Part shown: positions 6,783 to 13,819 of the stretch, one piece after another
How the letters are laid out: every line of letters starts with the position of its first letter
How positions within the stretch are numbered: position 1 is the stretch's first letter
Assembly: GCA_949840855.1 (NCBI GenBank)
Contig: CATKYP010000006.1
Location: 1-16,926, forward strand
DNA: 16,926 nt
Direction of reading: 5' to 3'
Origin: an uncultured Bacilli bacterium
GTDB lineage: Bacteria; Bacillota_I; Bacilli_A; RF39; UBA660
Notes under the pieces: generated by a model
Seen by the model: only the letters and a program-made list of their open reading frames with translations
Databases searched by the model: none
What the model was told of the DNA's origin: nothing
Position numbers and translations under genes: made by a program

Positions 6783-7013
6783 ATGCATTTTACAAATGGT
6801 GGCATGGGAAACTGTGTCCTTTTAAAAGAAGATGGTGTATTGTACTCTCTAATTTATGCTTATGAAAGTGGGCAATTTATAATTGCTTCTGATCTAAATA
6901 AAGAAACTGGAAATTGGGGTGGAGGCAGTTATTTTGGAAAAGATTTAGATGAAGCTTTAGAGTGCTTTAATAAACGAATCCAAGAAAGAATACAAGATGA
7001 ACAGGAGAGATAA
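6783..7013 (+). CDS. Small protein of unknown function
   Basis: The 76-residue soluble protein starts immediately after the sortase stop, with GGGAGG (6769-6774) eight bases upstream. It begins MHFTNGGMGNCVLL, has a central strand-rich part with a GNWGGGSYF segment, and ends in a charged helix finishing DEQER. I recognise no family. It opens the tightly packed accessory operon that runs to 8968. The last 20 bases of the gene are almost identical to the end of the SSB gene (see the junction repeat). Confidence 0.7.
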   Translation: MHFTNGGMGNCVLLKEDGVLYSLIYAYESGQFIIASDLNKETGNWGGGSYFGKDLDEALECFNKRIQERIQDEQER

Positions 7014-7014
7014 T
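6994..7014 (+). repeat. Gene-junction repeat, copy 1
   Basis: The 21 bases at 6994-7014 match 7782-7802 at 20 of 21 positions. The repeat encodes the C-terminal DEQER of the gene it closes plus the TAA stop, and it supplies the AGGAGAG ribosome site for the next gene. Confidence 0.8.
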
Positions 7015-7019
7015 GCTTT

Positions 7020-7406
7020 ATGATTGGAACATATACATCATTTAAAAAGAAAACAAATATTTCATCAAGAAATCATAAAATGGAGCAAATTGCAAATTAT
7101 CACTTGATGAATAATTATGACTATAAGTTATATGTGGATACTGTTAAGAAAAATGTTGATACAGAATCACGAATAGAATTAAAAAAATTAAAAGAAGATA
7201 TTGAGAGTGGAATTATAGACAAAGTAATAGTAAATTCAATTTCTGATATAAGTAGAAATTATAATTTTACAGTAGAGTTCATGAAATTTTTAAAAGAACA
7301 TGACTGTGAATTAGAATGTATAAAAGAAGGAAAACTTTGTTTAGATGACTATGATCGAATTATCTTTAACGAACCAAAAAAATTAGAGGAGGAGAATGTA
7401 AGATGA
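7020..7406 (+). CDS. Degenerate serine-recombinase (resolvase) catalytic domain, stand-alone
   Basis: The 128-residue product follows the fold pattern of the resolvase N-terminal domain. An initial strand (IGTYTSF) is followed by a helix (KMEQIANYHLMNN), the YVD strand, the segment ELKKLKEDIESGIIDKVIV, then SDISRN and the helix-strand FMKFLKEHDCELECI. Key residues are missing. Where active enzymes have the catalytic Ser (Y-x-R-x-S) the sequence reads YTSFK, and the DRLSR motif has become SDISR, keeping only the last Arg. No DNA-binding or zinc-ribbon domain follows. It is therefore unlikely to recombine DNA and may be a structural or regulatory relic. It overlaps the SSB gene by four bases (ATGA), which implies translational coupling. 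Start ATG 7020 lies 10 bases after AGGAGAG. Confidence 0.7.
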   Translation: MIGTYTSFKKKTNISSRNHKMEQIANYHLMNNYDYKLYVDTVKKNVDTESRIELKKLKEDIESGIIDKVIVNSISDISRNYNFTVEFMKFLKEHDCELECIKEGKLCLDDYDRIIFNEPKKLEEENVR

Positions 7407-7801
7407 ATAATGAAAAAGAAGTTAGAAATTCAGTAAATAAATTTGAATTAGAAGGGAATATTGGTAGCATTAGAGATGTGTATGAAAATCAAAATGGTAA
7501 AAAAACATTAAGATTTGATATAGCACAAAATAATAATGGAAATACTCAATTTGTTCCTATTGTAATAAAAGGAGAATTAGTAAATGCTTATGCAGATGAA
7601 ATCGAAAAAGGAAATTGGATAACTGTAAAAGGTATTATTACAACATATCCTAAAGAAATTGAAAAGAATGGTAAAACATACAAAGATAAAGCAATTGAAA
7701 TTTTAGGATTTGAGATTATTGATAGAACCAATAATAAAATTTATTCAGCTGATGGACAAGTTCAAGAAATATCTAATAATAAAGATGAACAGGAAAGATA
7801 A
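7403..7801 (+). CDS. ssb: Single-stranded DNA-binding protein (SSB-like OB fold)
   Basis: A 132-residue protein with the SSB pattern: an opening strand (NKFELEGNIGSI), a middle section (KKTLRFDIAQNN, then FVPIVIKGELV), and the KGNWITVKGIITTYP strand followed by AIEILGFEIID. The OB fold covers about residues 8-115. The acidic DDDIPF-type tail of housekeeping SSB is absent and the protein ends DEQER, as element-encoded SSBs often do. It would coat the transferred single strand in donor or recipient. It is translationally coupled to the degenerate resolvase and followed after two bases by the next gene. The family call is solid; the role in conjugation comes from context. Confidence 0.88.
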   Translation: MNNEKEVRNSVNKFELEGNIGSIRDVYENQNGKKTLRFDIAQNNNGNTQFVPIVIKGELVNAYADEIEKGNWITVKGIITTYPKEIEKNGKTYKDKAIEILGFEIIDRTNNKIYSADGQVQEISNNKDEQER

Positions 7802-7802
7802 T
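7782..7802 (+). repeat. Gene-junction repeat, copy 2
   Basis: Second copy of the 21-base junction sequence seen at 6994-7014, with one substitution. It ends the SSB gene and provides the ribosome site for the gene at 7804. A weaker relative closes the 7804 gene (it ends GHER, with GAAAGATAA). Confidence 0.8.
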
Positions 7803-7803
7803 T

Positions 7804-8307
7804 ATGAACAATTATAACTATGAAATTCTTAATTATTGGAATGATCAAGATGATTTATATATTGATTATATAGTAACTAATAATAAGGATAATTCGCAAG
7901 TTCATACAGTTGGATATAGTAATACATCAGACATTGGATGCGATTATAGTAGTGCATCATCAGATGAAATCAAAGAGTGTTTGTTATTGCTTTTAAAACA
8001 AAATGATGGTTTAGAATTTTCTTTACCAAAGGTAAGTGAATTAAGTCCACTTTTAACATATGTTTATGACTTTGTATGTGAGAGTGAATCAAATATGTGT
8101 CATATTGATTATAATGACTGGGAAGAACTGAAAGATGAAGATGATTTTAGAGAAGAGGATATAAATGCTCTTAAAAATGAAATTAAGAAATATTATTTAG
8201 ATGATTATATTAAAGTGGATGATGGAGAATACAAAATATGTGGCTTTGGTGGATTACAATGTTGCTTTAATGATAATAGAGAAAGGAATGATGGGCATGA
8301 AAGATAA
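7804..8307 (+). CDS. Acidic protein of unknown function
   Basis: The 167-residue soluble protein is strongly acidic, with many Asp, Glu, Asn and Tyr. It starts two bases after the SSB stop, using the ribosome site inside the SSB C-terminus. Visible landmarks are NYWNDQDDLYIDYIVT near the start, an acidic helical segment about residues 100-135, and a Cys-containing end (ICGFGGLQCCFND). I recognise no family. Because it lies in the SSB operon, an accessory part in DNA processing or counter-defence is possible but unsupported. It overlaps the next gene by about 11 bases. Confidence 0.7.
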   Translation: MNNYNYEILNYWNDQDDLYIDYIVTNNKDNSQVHTVGYSNTSDIGCDYSSASSDEIKECLLLLLKQNDGLEFSLPKVSELSPLLTYVYDFVCESESNMCHIDYNDWEELKDEDDFREEDINALKNEIKKYYLDDYIKVDDGEYKICGFGGLQCCFNDNRERNDGHER

Positions 8308-8968
8308 ATTAGTAAAAGGTCAAGCATTTATTGGTATAGATGATAATAAATATTACTTTTTAGGTTTGGATTATGATGACCAAATACTTTTTACCAGTTT
8401 GGATTTATGGACAGACATAGAACAAAAATATATGGAAAAAAGTAATTTGTTTATTAAAGAGATATTAGATGAGAAATCTGAACTTATAGAAAACAGTACA
8501 TGGTACTATCAATCTATAAAAGAATTAGAAAATGCTACTACTGAAGAAAAAATTAAAAGATGCTTGGACATTATACAAAATTCTAATAATAGTGATTTAG
8601 AGTTAAGACCAACTGATGTTGGACCACTTGTAAGAGGTCAAGCATATAGTAAAGAATTTAATCAATATTATGAAGTTATCGGCTTTATCGTTGATAATGA
8701 TATTTATGTTGATAATTCCTTAAAAGCAAAACAAAAAGGTTTTTTTGCAATTTATCATTCTAACTGTGAGAATAGTGTTCCATTAATTTTTGAAAGGAAT
8801 TTTAGTGATAGAGATAATTCCTTTGATGGCAAATTTTATCTTGCAGGTAATGATGATAAAGTTGATATAAAAGAAGTCATTATGAATAAAGACTTAATTG
8901 ATTCTGCTATGAGTAATGACTTAAAAAATAGATTAGAAAATAAATACAAGAAAGAAATGTCTAAATAA
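8297..8968 (+). CDS. Protein of unknown function with two related halves
   Basis: I start it at ATG 8297, nine bases after AAAGGA (8282-8287); ATG 8288 and 8291 are in frame but too close to that site, and the longer open frame back to 8201 lies inside the previous gene. The 223-residue product contains two similar segments: LVKGQAF (residues 5-11), followed by YYFLGLDYDDQI, and LVRGQAY (111-117), followed by YYEVIGFIVDNDI. This suggests an internal duplication of a small beta domain. A helical linker (about 40-100) separates them. No membrane segment and no known motif are visible. It ends the accessory operon, and a strong terminator follows at 9009. Confidence 0.7.
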   Translation: MKDKLVKGQAFIGIDDNKYYFLGLDYDDQILFTSLDLWTDIEQKYMEKSNLFIKEILDEKSELIENSTWYYQSIKELENATTEEKIKRCLDIIQNSNNSDLELRPTDVGPLVRGQAYSKEFNQYYEVIGFIVDNDIYVDNSLKAKQKGFFAIYHSNCENSVPLIFERNFSDRDNSFDGKFYLAGNDDKVDIKEVIMNKDLIDSAMSNDLKNRLENKYKKEMSK

Positions 8969-9008
8969 AAAAGAATTGTTGTATGTTCTTTGAAAACTTG
9001 ATTGATAG

Positions 9009-9034
9009 CTACACTTAATACAGTGTAGTTTTTT
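9009..9034 (+). terminator. Intrinsic terminator at the end of the accessory operon
   Basis: CTACACT (9009-9015) pairs perfectly with AGTGTAG (9022-9028) around a six-base loop, followed by six T (9029-9034). The stem can extend by two more pairs. Confidence 0.85.
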
Positions 9035-9064
9035 CATTTTTTGAAGGACAAGTGTTGCTCATTG

Positions 9065-9120
9065 GAACTGTGTAGTTATTGATCATTTTTTGATTAGTAA
9101 TTGCACAGTTCTTTTTTTTT
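9065..9120 (+). terminator. Very long terminator hairpin directly upstream of the T4SS operon
   Basis: GAACTGTG (9065-9072) pairs with CACAGTTC (9104-9111), and the pairing continues inward without a break (9073-9085 with 9091-9103, four of them G-T). This gives 21 pairs around a five-T loop. A run of ten T follows. I see no convincing promoter between it and the pilin start at 9153, so transcription of the T4SS operon probably has to read through it. Confidence 0.85.
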
Positions 9121-9152
9121 GGCATTTTTTAGTCAAAAGAAAGGGTGATACA

Positions 9153-9434
9153 ATGAAAGGTTTATTAAATGTTTTAGCAATTCAACAACTAGAAGGTGGT
9201 ACATATACTGTTGATACCATCTTAAAAGTTATTAAGCAAATTACTGATTGGGCATTAGCAGTAGGTATTTCACTTGCAGGTGTTGCTTTAGTAATCAGTT
9301 TTATCATGTATGCAGTTGTTGATGTTGACCAAAAACCAAGAGTTAAAACAAGAATTACACAAACATTATTAGGAATTTTTGGTATTATTTTAGCAATTTC
9401 ATTAGTCAATATAATCATTAGATTGTTTACTTAG
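9153..9434 (+). CDS. Pilin-like T4SS protein (Mbov_0395/VirB2-TrbC type)
   Basis: The 93-residue product has two membrane segments (about residues 33-55 and 70-90) separated by a short basic loop (DQKPRVKTR), the shape of VirB2/TrbC pilins and of the pilin-like protein of mycoplasma ICEs. ATG 9153 follows AAGGG (9141-9145). An open frame reaches back to TTG 9090 but crosses the terminator, so I reject it. The N-terminal ~20 residues may be a short export segment. It is the first gene of the T4SS operon, and the next gene begins within about 10 bases of its stop. Pilin identity rests on size, topology and position. Confidence 0.78.
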   Translation: MKGLLNVLAIQQLEGGTYTVDTILKVIKQITDWALAVGISLAGVALVISFIMYAVVDVDQKPRVKTRITQTLLGIFGIILAISLVNIIIRLFT

Positions 9435-9443
9435 GTGGTTCTT

Positions 9444-10835
9444 ATGATGTTAAAAGTATTTGATTTATTAAGAACGCTAGGTTGGTATTTGGTAAGTTTT
9501 ATATATGATTTGATAGATGCACTTTTATCCATTATAAAAAAATTAAATGCTTTTGATATAATCAATTCTATTTCTGATAATCAAGCATTTAGAAATTTTT
9601 ATACTGGAGCAATGGCAATAGCAGTAACTGTGTTTGCCTTATTTATTATATGGAAATTTGTCAATAAACTTTTAGATCCAGATGAAGAAACAACTTTTAA
9701 AATAATTATTATGGAAATAGTAAAATGTGGTTCGCTTATTATGCTTTCCACATTTCTATTTGTCCAAGTTTCTAACTTTTCCATATCACTTTCAAATTAT
9801 ACTGGAAGTATTTTTGAAAGTAGTAATAATGCAACAATCAGTAACACCATGTTAACAATGTTTATCTCTTATAAAGATAGTTATAAGAATAGTGATAAGT
9901 TTGATGAATCTAAAAGCATTGCAGATGTAGTAAAGGATGGCTCATTTGATAATGATGAGTTATATCTATCAAAATATGTAACAAAAGCAAAAATTATTTT
10001 TGCAGATGAAAAAGATTATAAATATGAAATCAATTGGCTAATGGCAGTATTTTGTGGAGGATTTTTCCTCTATAGTTTGTTTTTTGCAGGTATTATGTTA
10101 GGCAGAAGGCAAATTGAATTTTTATTCTTATTTTCTATTGCTCCTATTGTTTTTGCAACTAGTATTTGTAATAAGCAAAGAAGAGGAGCAGTTATTGAAC
10201 AACTAGTATCATTAGCACTCCAAAGTGCAGTAGTTATGCTTGTTGTTACATTAAGTGTAATGGTTATGCAACAAGTAAATGATACAACATTTTTTACTAA
10301 TTCATTTATGAATATTACTACAAAAACTTTACTTTATCTAGGATGTGCAACATTTATCATGACAGGAAGTCAAGTTATCAACAGATTTATTGGCTCAAAT
10401 GTAAGTGCAGCAAGTGGAAGAGAACAGTTAATGTCTTTAATGGGTTATGGAAAAATGGCAGGTATTGGAGCAACTGTTGGAGCAGGAGCTGCAATTGGTG
10501 GAGGTTTACTTGCAACTGGAGCAGGAATTAAGGCAGGAAAAGCAGTAGGTTCAGATGCTTTATCACGAGTTGGTATGGCATTAGGAATGGCAGGAACTCC
10601 AGATTCTTCAAGTGGTGGAACTCCGACAAGAGCTCAAAAAATAGCAAAAGCAATGGGCACTAAAATGTGGATGGCAGGTCAAAAAATGCAAAGTAAAAGT
10701 GATTCCAATAAGTTTAGTGCCAGTGATGCAATGATGAATTTTGGTGCTAGTAGTTTAAATGGTGCAGTTAGAAAAGTAATGCCTAGAGCAAGTTATAATG
10801 CTTCTTATTATAGGCGAAGAAAAAATATGATTTAG
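9444..10835 (+). CDS. TrbL/VirB6-like polytopic conjugation protein (Mbov_0396-like)
   Basis: About 463 residues with roughly seven membrane segments (near 10-30, 53-72, 93-112, 202-222, 227-245, 255-278 and 300-317). A soluble loop rich in Ser, Asn and Asp (about 118-195) lies between the third and fourth. The C-terminal part is rich in Gly and Ala (about 338-380) and then basic, as in TrbL/VirB6 proteins. These form the inner-membrane channel base of type IV secretion. ATG 9444 or 9447 is preferred because AGGTGG (9433-9438) precedes them; a GTG at 9435 touches the previous stop. An AGGAGGT site at the end serves the next gene. Confidence 0.85.
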   Translation: MMLKVFDLLRTLGWYLVSFIYDLIDALLSIIKKLNAFDIINSISDNQAFRNFYTGAMAIAVTVFALFIIWKFVNKLLDPDEETTFKIIIMEIVKCGSLIMLSTFLFVQVSNFSISLSNYTGSIFESSNNATISNTMLTMFISYKDSYKNSDKFDESKSIADVVKDGSFDNDELYLSKYVTKAKIIFADEKDYKYEINWLMAVFCGGFFLYSLFFAGIMLGRRQIEFLFLFSIAPIVFATSICNKQRRGAVIEQLVSLALQSAVVMLVVTLSVMVMQQVNDTTFFTNSFMNITTKTLLYLGCATFIMTGSQVINRFIGSNVSAASGREQLMSLMGYGKMAGIGATVGAGAAIGGGLLATGAGIKAGKAVGSDALSRVGMALGMAGTPDSSSGGTPTRAQKIAKAMGTKMWMAGQKMQSKSDSNKFSASDAMMNFGASSLNGAVRKVMPRASYNASYYRRRKNMI

Positions 10836-10846
10836 GAGGTGTAAGT

Positions 10847-11149
10847 TTGTATATAACATTAAAATCAATTAAAAGAAATTTAGGCTTTAAAGGTATAGAA
10901 ATAGCAGATATTTTTATTGCATTTCCTATAATTGTACTTTTCATCATTTTATTTTGTTTTACATCATTTAAAATACCATCATTAATTTTTTTACTTGTTG
11001 GTATTTTTTGCTTATTACCAATAAATGTAAGTAAAAAAAATAGAATGTATAAAGTTTTAGGATTAATGTTTCAGTTTATTTCTAGACAAAAAATATTTAT
11101 ATATCAAAATATAGGAAAGGAGAATGATTTCGTTGAAAAAGAAAATTAG
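10847..11149 (+). CDS. Small two-helix membrane protein, VirB3/PrgI-like
   Basis: The 100-residue product starts with TTG (10847), six bases after a perfect AGGAGGT (10834-10840). It has two adjacent membrane segments (about residues 22-40 and 44-60), then a basic region (SKKNRMYKVLG) and a helical tail. The size, topology and place directly before VirB4 match the VirB3/PrgI proteins that pair with VirB4 in Gram-positive T4SS. Sequence motifs are weak, so the call leans on context. Its 3' end overlaps the VirB4 start by 26 bases, implying coupled translation. Confidence 0.7.
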   Translation: MYITLKSIKRNLGFKGIEIADIFIAFPIIVLFIILFCFTSFKIPSLIFLLVGIFCLLPINVSKKNRMYKVLGLMFQFISRQKIFIYQNIGKENDFVEKEN

Positions 11150-13640
11150 TAAAGAAGAAAAAAGAAAAGTAAAAGAGAAAAAAATTATTTCTTCCTTTGT
11201 TAAGAAAAAAGAAAAGAAAAAGCAACCATATTTATCTAAAAAAATGTTAAAAAATAAATATAGAAATTCTCAAACTTTCACAAATGCAGATACAGTATCA
11301 GATGATGGTATGATTAAACTTAAAACTGGAGAATACGCTAGAGTTTATTCAGTAGATGCAATAGATTTATCTTTAACATCAAATACGCAAAAGAAGAACT
11401 TTTTTAATCAATTAAAGTTTTTATATCAATTGAGAGATTTGAATTTGCGTATTTATAAATTAGATGATATGATTGATTTGAATGCGAATAAAGACTATTA
11501 TAATAAACTCATTGAAGAATTTATCAATGATGAAAATAAAGTTACTTTCTTAAAAGAAAGATGCGAAAGATTAGATATTTTAGAAAGAGAACATCTAACT
11601 ACAACAAGTAGATATTATTTTGTAATCATTAGTGATAATGATAAAGCACTTGAACATATTTCTGAAGAGGTAGAAATTCAATGCTACAATATGACACCAA
11701 GATTAAATATTCAAAAAATTACAAATAAATTAGAAATATATCAGTTTTTAGTTAACTTGTACTTAACAAACGCAAGTATAGAACAAATCATGTGGAGTGA
11801 TCTAGTAGAACTAGTTGCTCCTTTTTTTGTTAATGAAAATATGAATTATTTAAAAGTAGATGAGGAAGAGGTACAAGTTGTAACCATTAAAAAAATCCCA
11901 CCATTTATTGATGAACTATTTTTTGAAGAATTATTTAATGTTCCAGATACAAGAAGTTGTATTCATATAAAAGATACAATACCAACTGAAGAACTTATTA
12001 GAAGATTAGATAGTAATTATGAATTTTTAATCTCTGAAAGAAGTACCACAAGAAAGTTATCTGATGCAACGCAAATGGATACTGAAAGAGAAAACTTTCA
12101 GGCACTCATGACTCAAATTAAAAATGGGGATGAGAAAATAAAAGAAGTAGATTTAATCATTGTAATAAATGGAAATAAAAGACAAAGAGAAGATAAAATA
12201 AAGGAATTAAAGAAGATAGCAGATGTTTATCAAATTAAATTAGATGTACCTCGTATGAGGCAATTAGAGGGATGGCAATCTTTTGATATTACAAAAGATG
12301 GGTTTAATGATTACCATAATTATCTTCCAAGTTTAACTCTTGCAGCAGCATTTCCTTTAACCATTACTCATTTTAACGATTCTACTGGTTATATGCTAGG
12401 AACTGATATTCATACTGCATTACCAACTATTTTTGATTTATTTCATAAAGATAAAACTAGACCTTCGAGTAATTTAGCTATTATTGCTTCAACAGGAGGA
12501 GGTAAAAGTTTTACATTAAAGAAAATGATTATCAATGAAATAAATCGTGGAAATCGTGCAATTTTGTTTGATGCTGAAGGCGAGTATCAAAAACTAGTAA
12601 CTAAAAATCATGGAGAATATATTGATTTATATTCTTCTAGTGGTGGAATAATAAATCCTTTGCAAGTTAGATTTTTACCAAGTGATCGAGAAGAAAAAGA
12701 AGATACTGCAATAGATAAGGTTAACTTTGAAGATTGTCCTTTAGCAAAACATTTAGGTTCATTAGAAACATTCATTAAGTGTGCTTTTGAAGAAATTAAA
12801 GAGAGTGAAGTAGTTGTAATGCTAGATATGATTGAAAAATTATATAAAAGATTTGGCATTACACAACATACGAAAATCTCTAGTTTAGAAAAATTGGAGA
12901 ATACTGATTATCCTATTTTTAGTGATTTGATAGATTTTCTTCCTGATTATAGGAATATGATTACTAATCCAGAGCAATTAAAAATAGTAGATAAATTGGA
13001 AATATTACTAGATAGATTTAAAGTAGGAACTGATGCAATGTTATTCAATGGTTATACTTCAGTAAATCTTGATTCAGATTTAATTGCATTTAATGTTAAG
13101 GACTTGTTATATAGTAAAAATAAAAGAATTATTACAACTCAATTAGTTAATTTACTAACATATCTTAATAACATCATTGTTAGCAATAAAATTGTTAATG
13201 ATAAAGAAAAAGGCAGCAAAAGAATTAAAAATATTATGGTTGTAGTAGATGAATTTCATTTATATCTTAAAAATACTGATAGTGAAGTTATCTTAACATT
13301 TGAACAAATCGCAAGGCGAATTAGAAAGTATCATGGTTCATTTGTTCCTGCTACGCAAAGTATTCATGACTTTATTGGAGATGATGATTCAGTTAGAAGT
13401 GCTACTGCAATATTTAATAATTGCCAGTATCAACTTGTAGGAATGTTAAAAGAAGATGACTTAACTACATACCTAAAATTGTTTTATCAAAATCCTTTAA
13501 CTGATACTCAAAAAGAATTTTTAATGCAAGCAGAAATGGGAGAATTTTTACTAACTGTTAATCCTAAAAAGAGAATACGAGTAAAGATTTTAGCAACGCC
13601 TATCGAAGTAGAACTTATGGGAGAGGAACTTAAAGTATGA
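11124..13640 (+). CDS. virB4: VirB4-family conjugation ATPase
   Basis: An 838-residue ATPase that energises pilus or channel assembly at the membrane. A very basic N-terminus (about residues 1-45) is followed by a domain typical of VirB4/TrsE N-termini (from SDDGMIKLKTGEYARVYSVD). The C-terminal P-loop domain has Walker A ASTGGGKS (residues 455-462, with Lys461). Walker B is VVVDEFH (Asp709, Glu710), and the motifs FDAEGEY (about 480) and IARRIRKYHGSFVPATQS further on are the usual VirB4 signatures. Length fits the family. ATG 11124 is only one base from AAGGAG; TTG 11133, 10 bases away, may be the real start. It overlaps the following small gene by four bases (ATGA). It resembles the Mbov_0397 ATPases of mycoplasma ICEs. 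Confidence 0.95.
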   Translation: MISLKKKISKEEKRKVKEKKIISSFVKKKEKKKQPYLSKKMLKNKYRNSQTFTNADTVSDDGMIKLKTGEYARVYSVDAIDLSLTSNTQKKNFFNQLKFLYQLRDLNLRIYKLDDMIDLNANKDYYNKLIEEFINDENKVTFLKERCERLDILEREHLTTTSRYYFVIISDNDKALEHISEEVEIQCYNMTPRLNIQKITNKLEIYQFLVNLYLTNASIEQIMWSDLVELVAPFFVNENMNYLKVDEEEVQVVTIKKIPPFIDELFFEELFNVPDTRSCIHIKDTIPTEELIRRLDSNYEFLISERSTTRKLSDATQMDTERENFQALMTQIKNGDEKIKEVDLIIVINGNKRQREDKIKELKKIADVYQIKLDVPRMRQLEGWQSFDITKDGFNDYHNYLPSLTLAAAFPLTITHFNDSTGYMLGTDIHTALPTIFDLFHKDKTRPSSNLAIIASTGGGKSFTLKKMIINEINRGNRAILFDAEGEYQKLVTKNHGEYIDLYSSSGGIINPLQVRFLPSDREEKEDTAIDKVNFEDCPLAKHLGSLETFIKCAFEEIKESEVVVMLDMIEKLYKRFGITQHTKISSLEKLENTDYPIFSDLIDFLPDYRNMITNPEQLKIVDKLEILLDRFKVGTDAMLFNGYTSVNLDSDLIAFNVKDLLYSKNKRIITTQLVNLLTYLNNIIVSNKIVNDKEKGSKRIKNIMVVVDEFHLYLKNTDSEVILTFEQIARRIRKYHGSFVPATQSIHDFIGDDDSVRSATAIFNNCQYQLVGMLKEDDLTTYLKLFYQNPLTDTQKEFLMQAEMGEFLLTVNPKKRIRVKILATPIEVELMGEELKV

Positions 13641-13819
13641 AACAACTTTCAGATAGACAATTAAAAAATAGATTTAAAAAGATGTATCAAGAAGAATTTG
13701 AAGATCCAAACGAATCATTTATGGATTTTTTATTAGACTTAATTCCTAGAAATATATTATTAAAAATGCTTTTAAAAGGGAATAGATTTTTTTATTCTAA
13801 TTTTCACAAGTATAAATAA
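13637..13819 (+). CDS. 60-residue protein between VirB4 and the M23 peptidase
   Basis: A small basic protein (MKQLSDRQLKNRFKKMYQEEF, then a hydrophobic helix FMDFLLDLIPRNILLKMLL at about residues 28-47, and a basic aromatic tail). Its ATG overlaps the VirB4 stop (ATGA), and its stop overlaps the next ATG (TAATG), so it is translated as part of the chain. The amphipathic helix may lie on the membrane. I recognise no family. The tight coupling on both sides argues that it is a real gene and a T4SS accessory. Confidence 0.7.
   Translation: MKQLSDRQLKNRFKKMYQEEFEDPNESFMDFLLDLIPRNILLKMLLKGNRFFYSNFHKYK

Noticed and set aside
7013..7045. Ten-codon ORF (ATG 7013) between two accessory genes
   Set aside because: It overlaps the resolvase-like gene in another frame and has no support beyond a nearby ribosome site that suits ATG 7020.
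8201..8296. Longer start for the two-halved protein at 8201
   Set aside because: It would overlap the preceding gene by over 100 bases; AAAGGA with ATG 8297 is a clear start.
9090..9152. Longer start for the pilin gene at TTG 9090
   Set aside because: The extension is translated terminator sequence.
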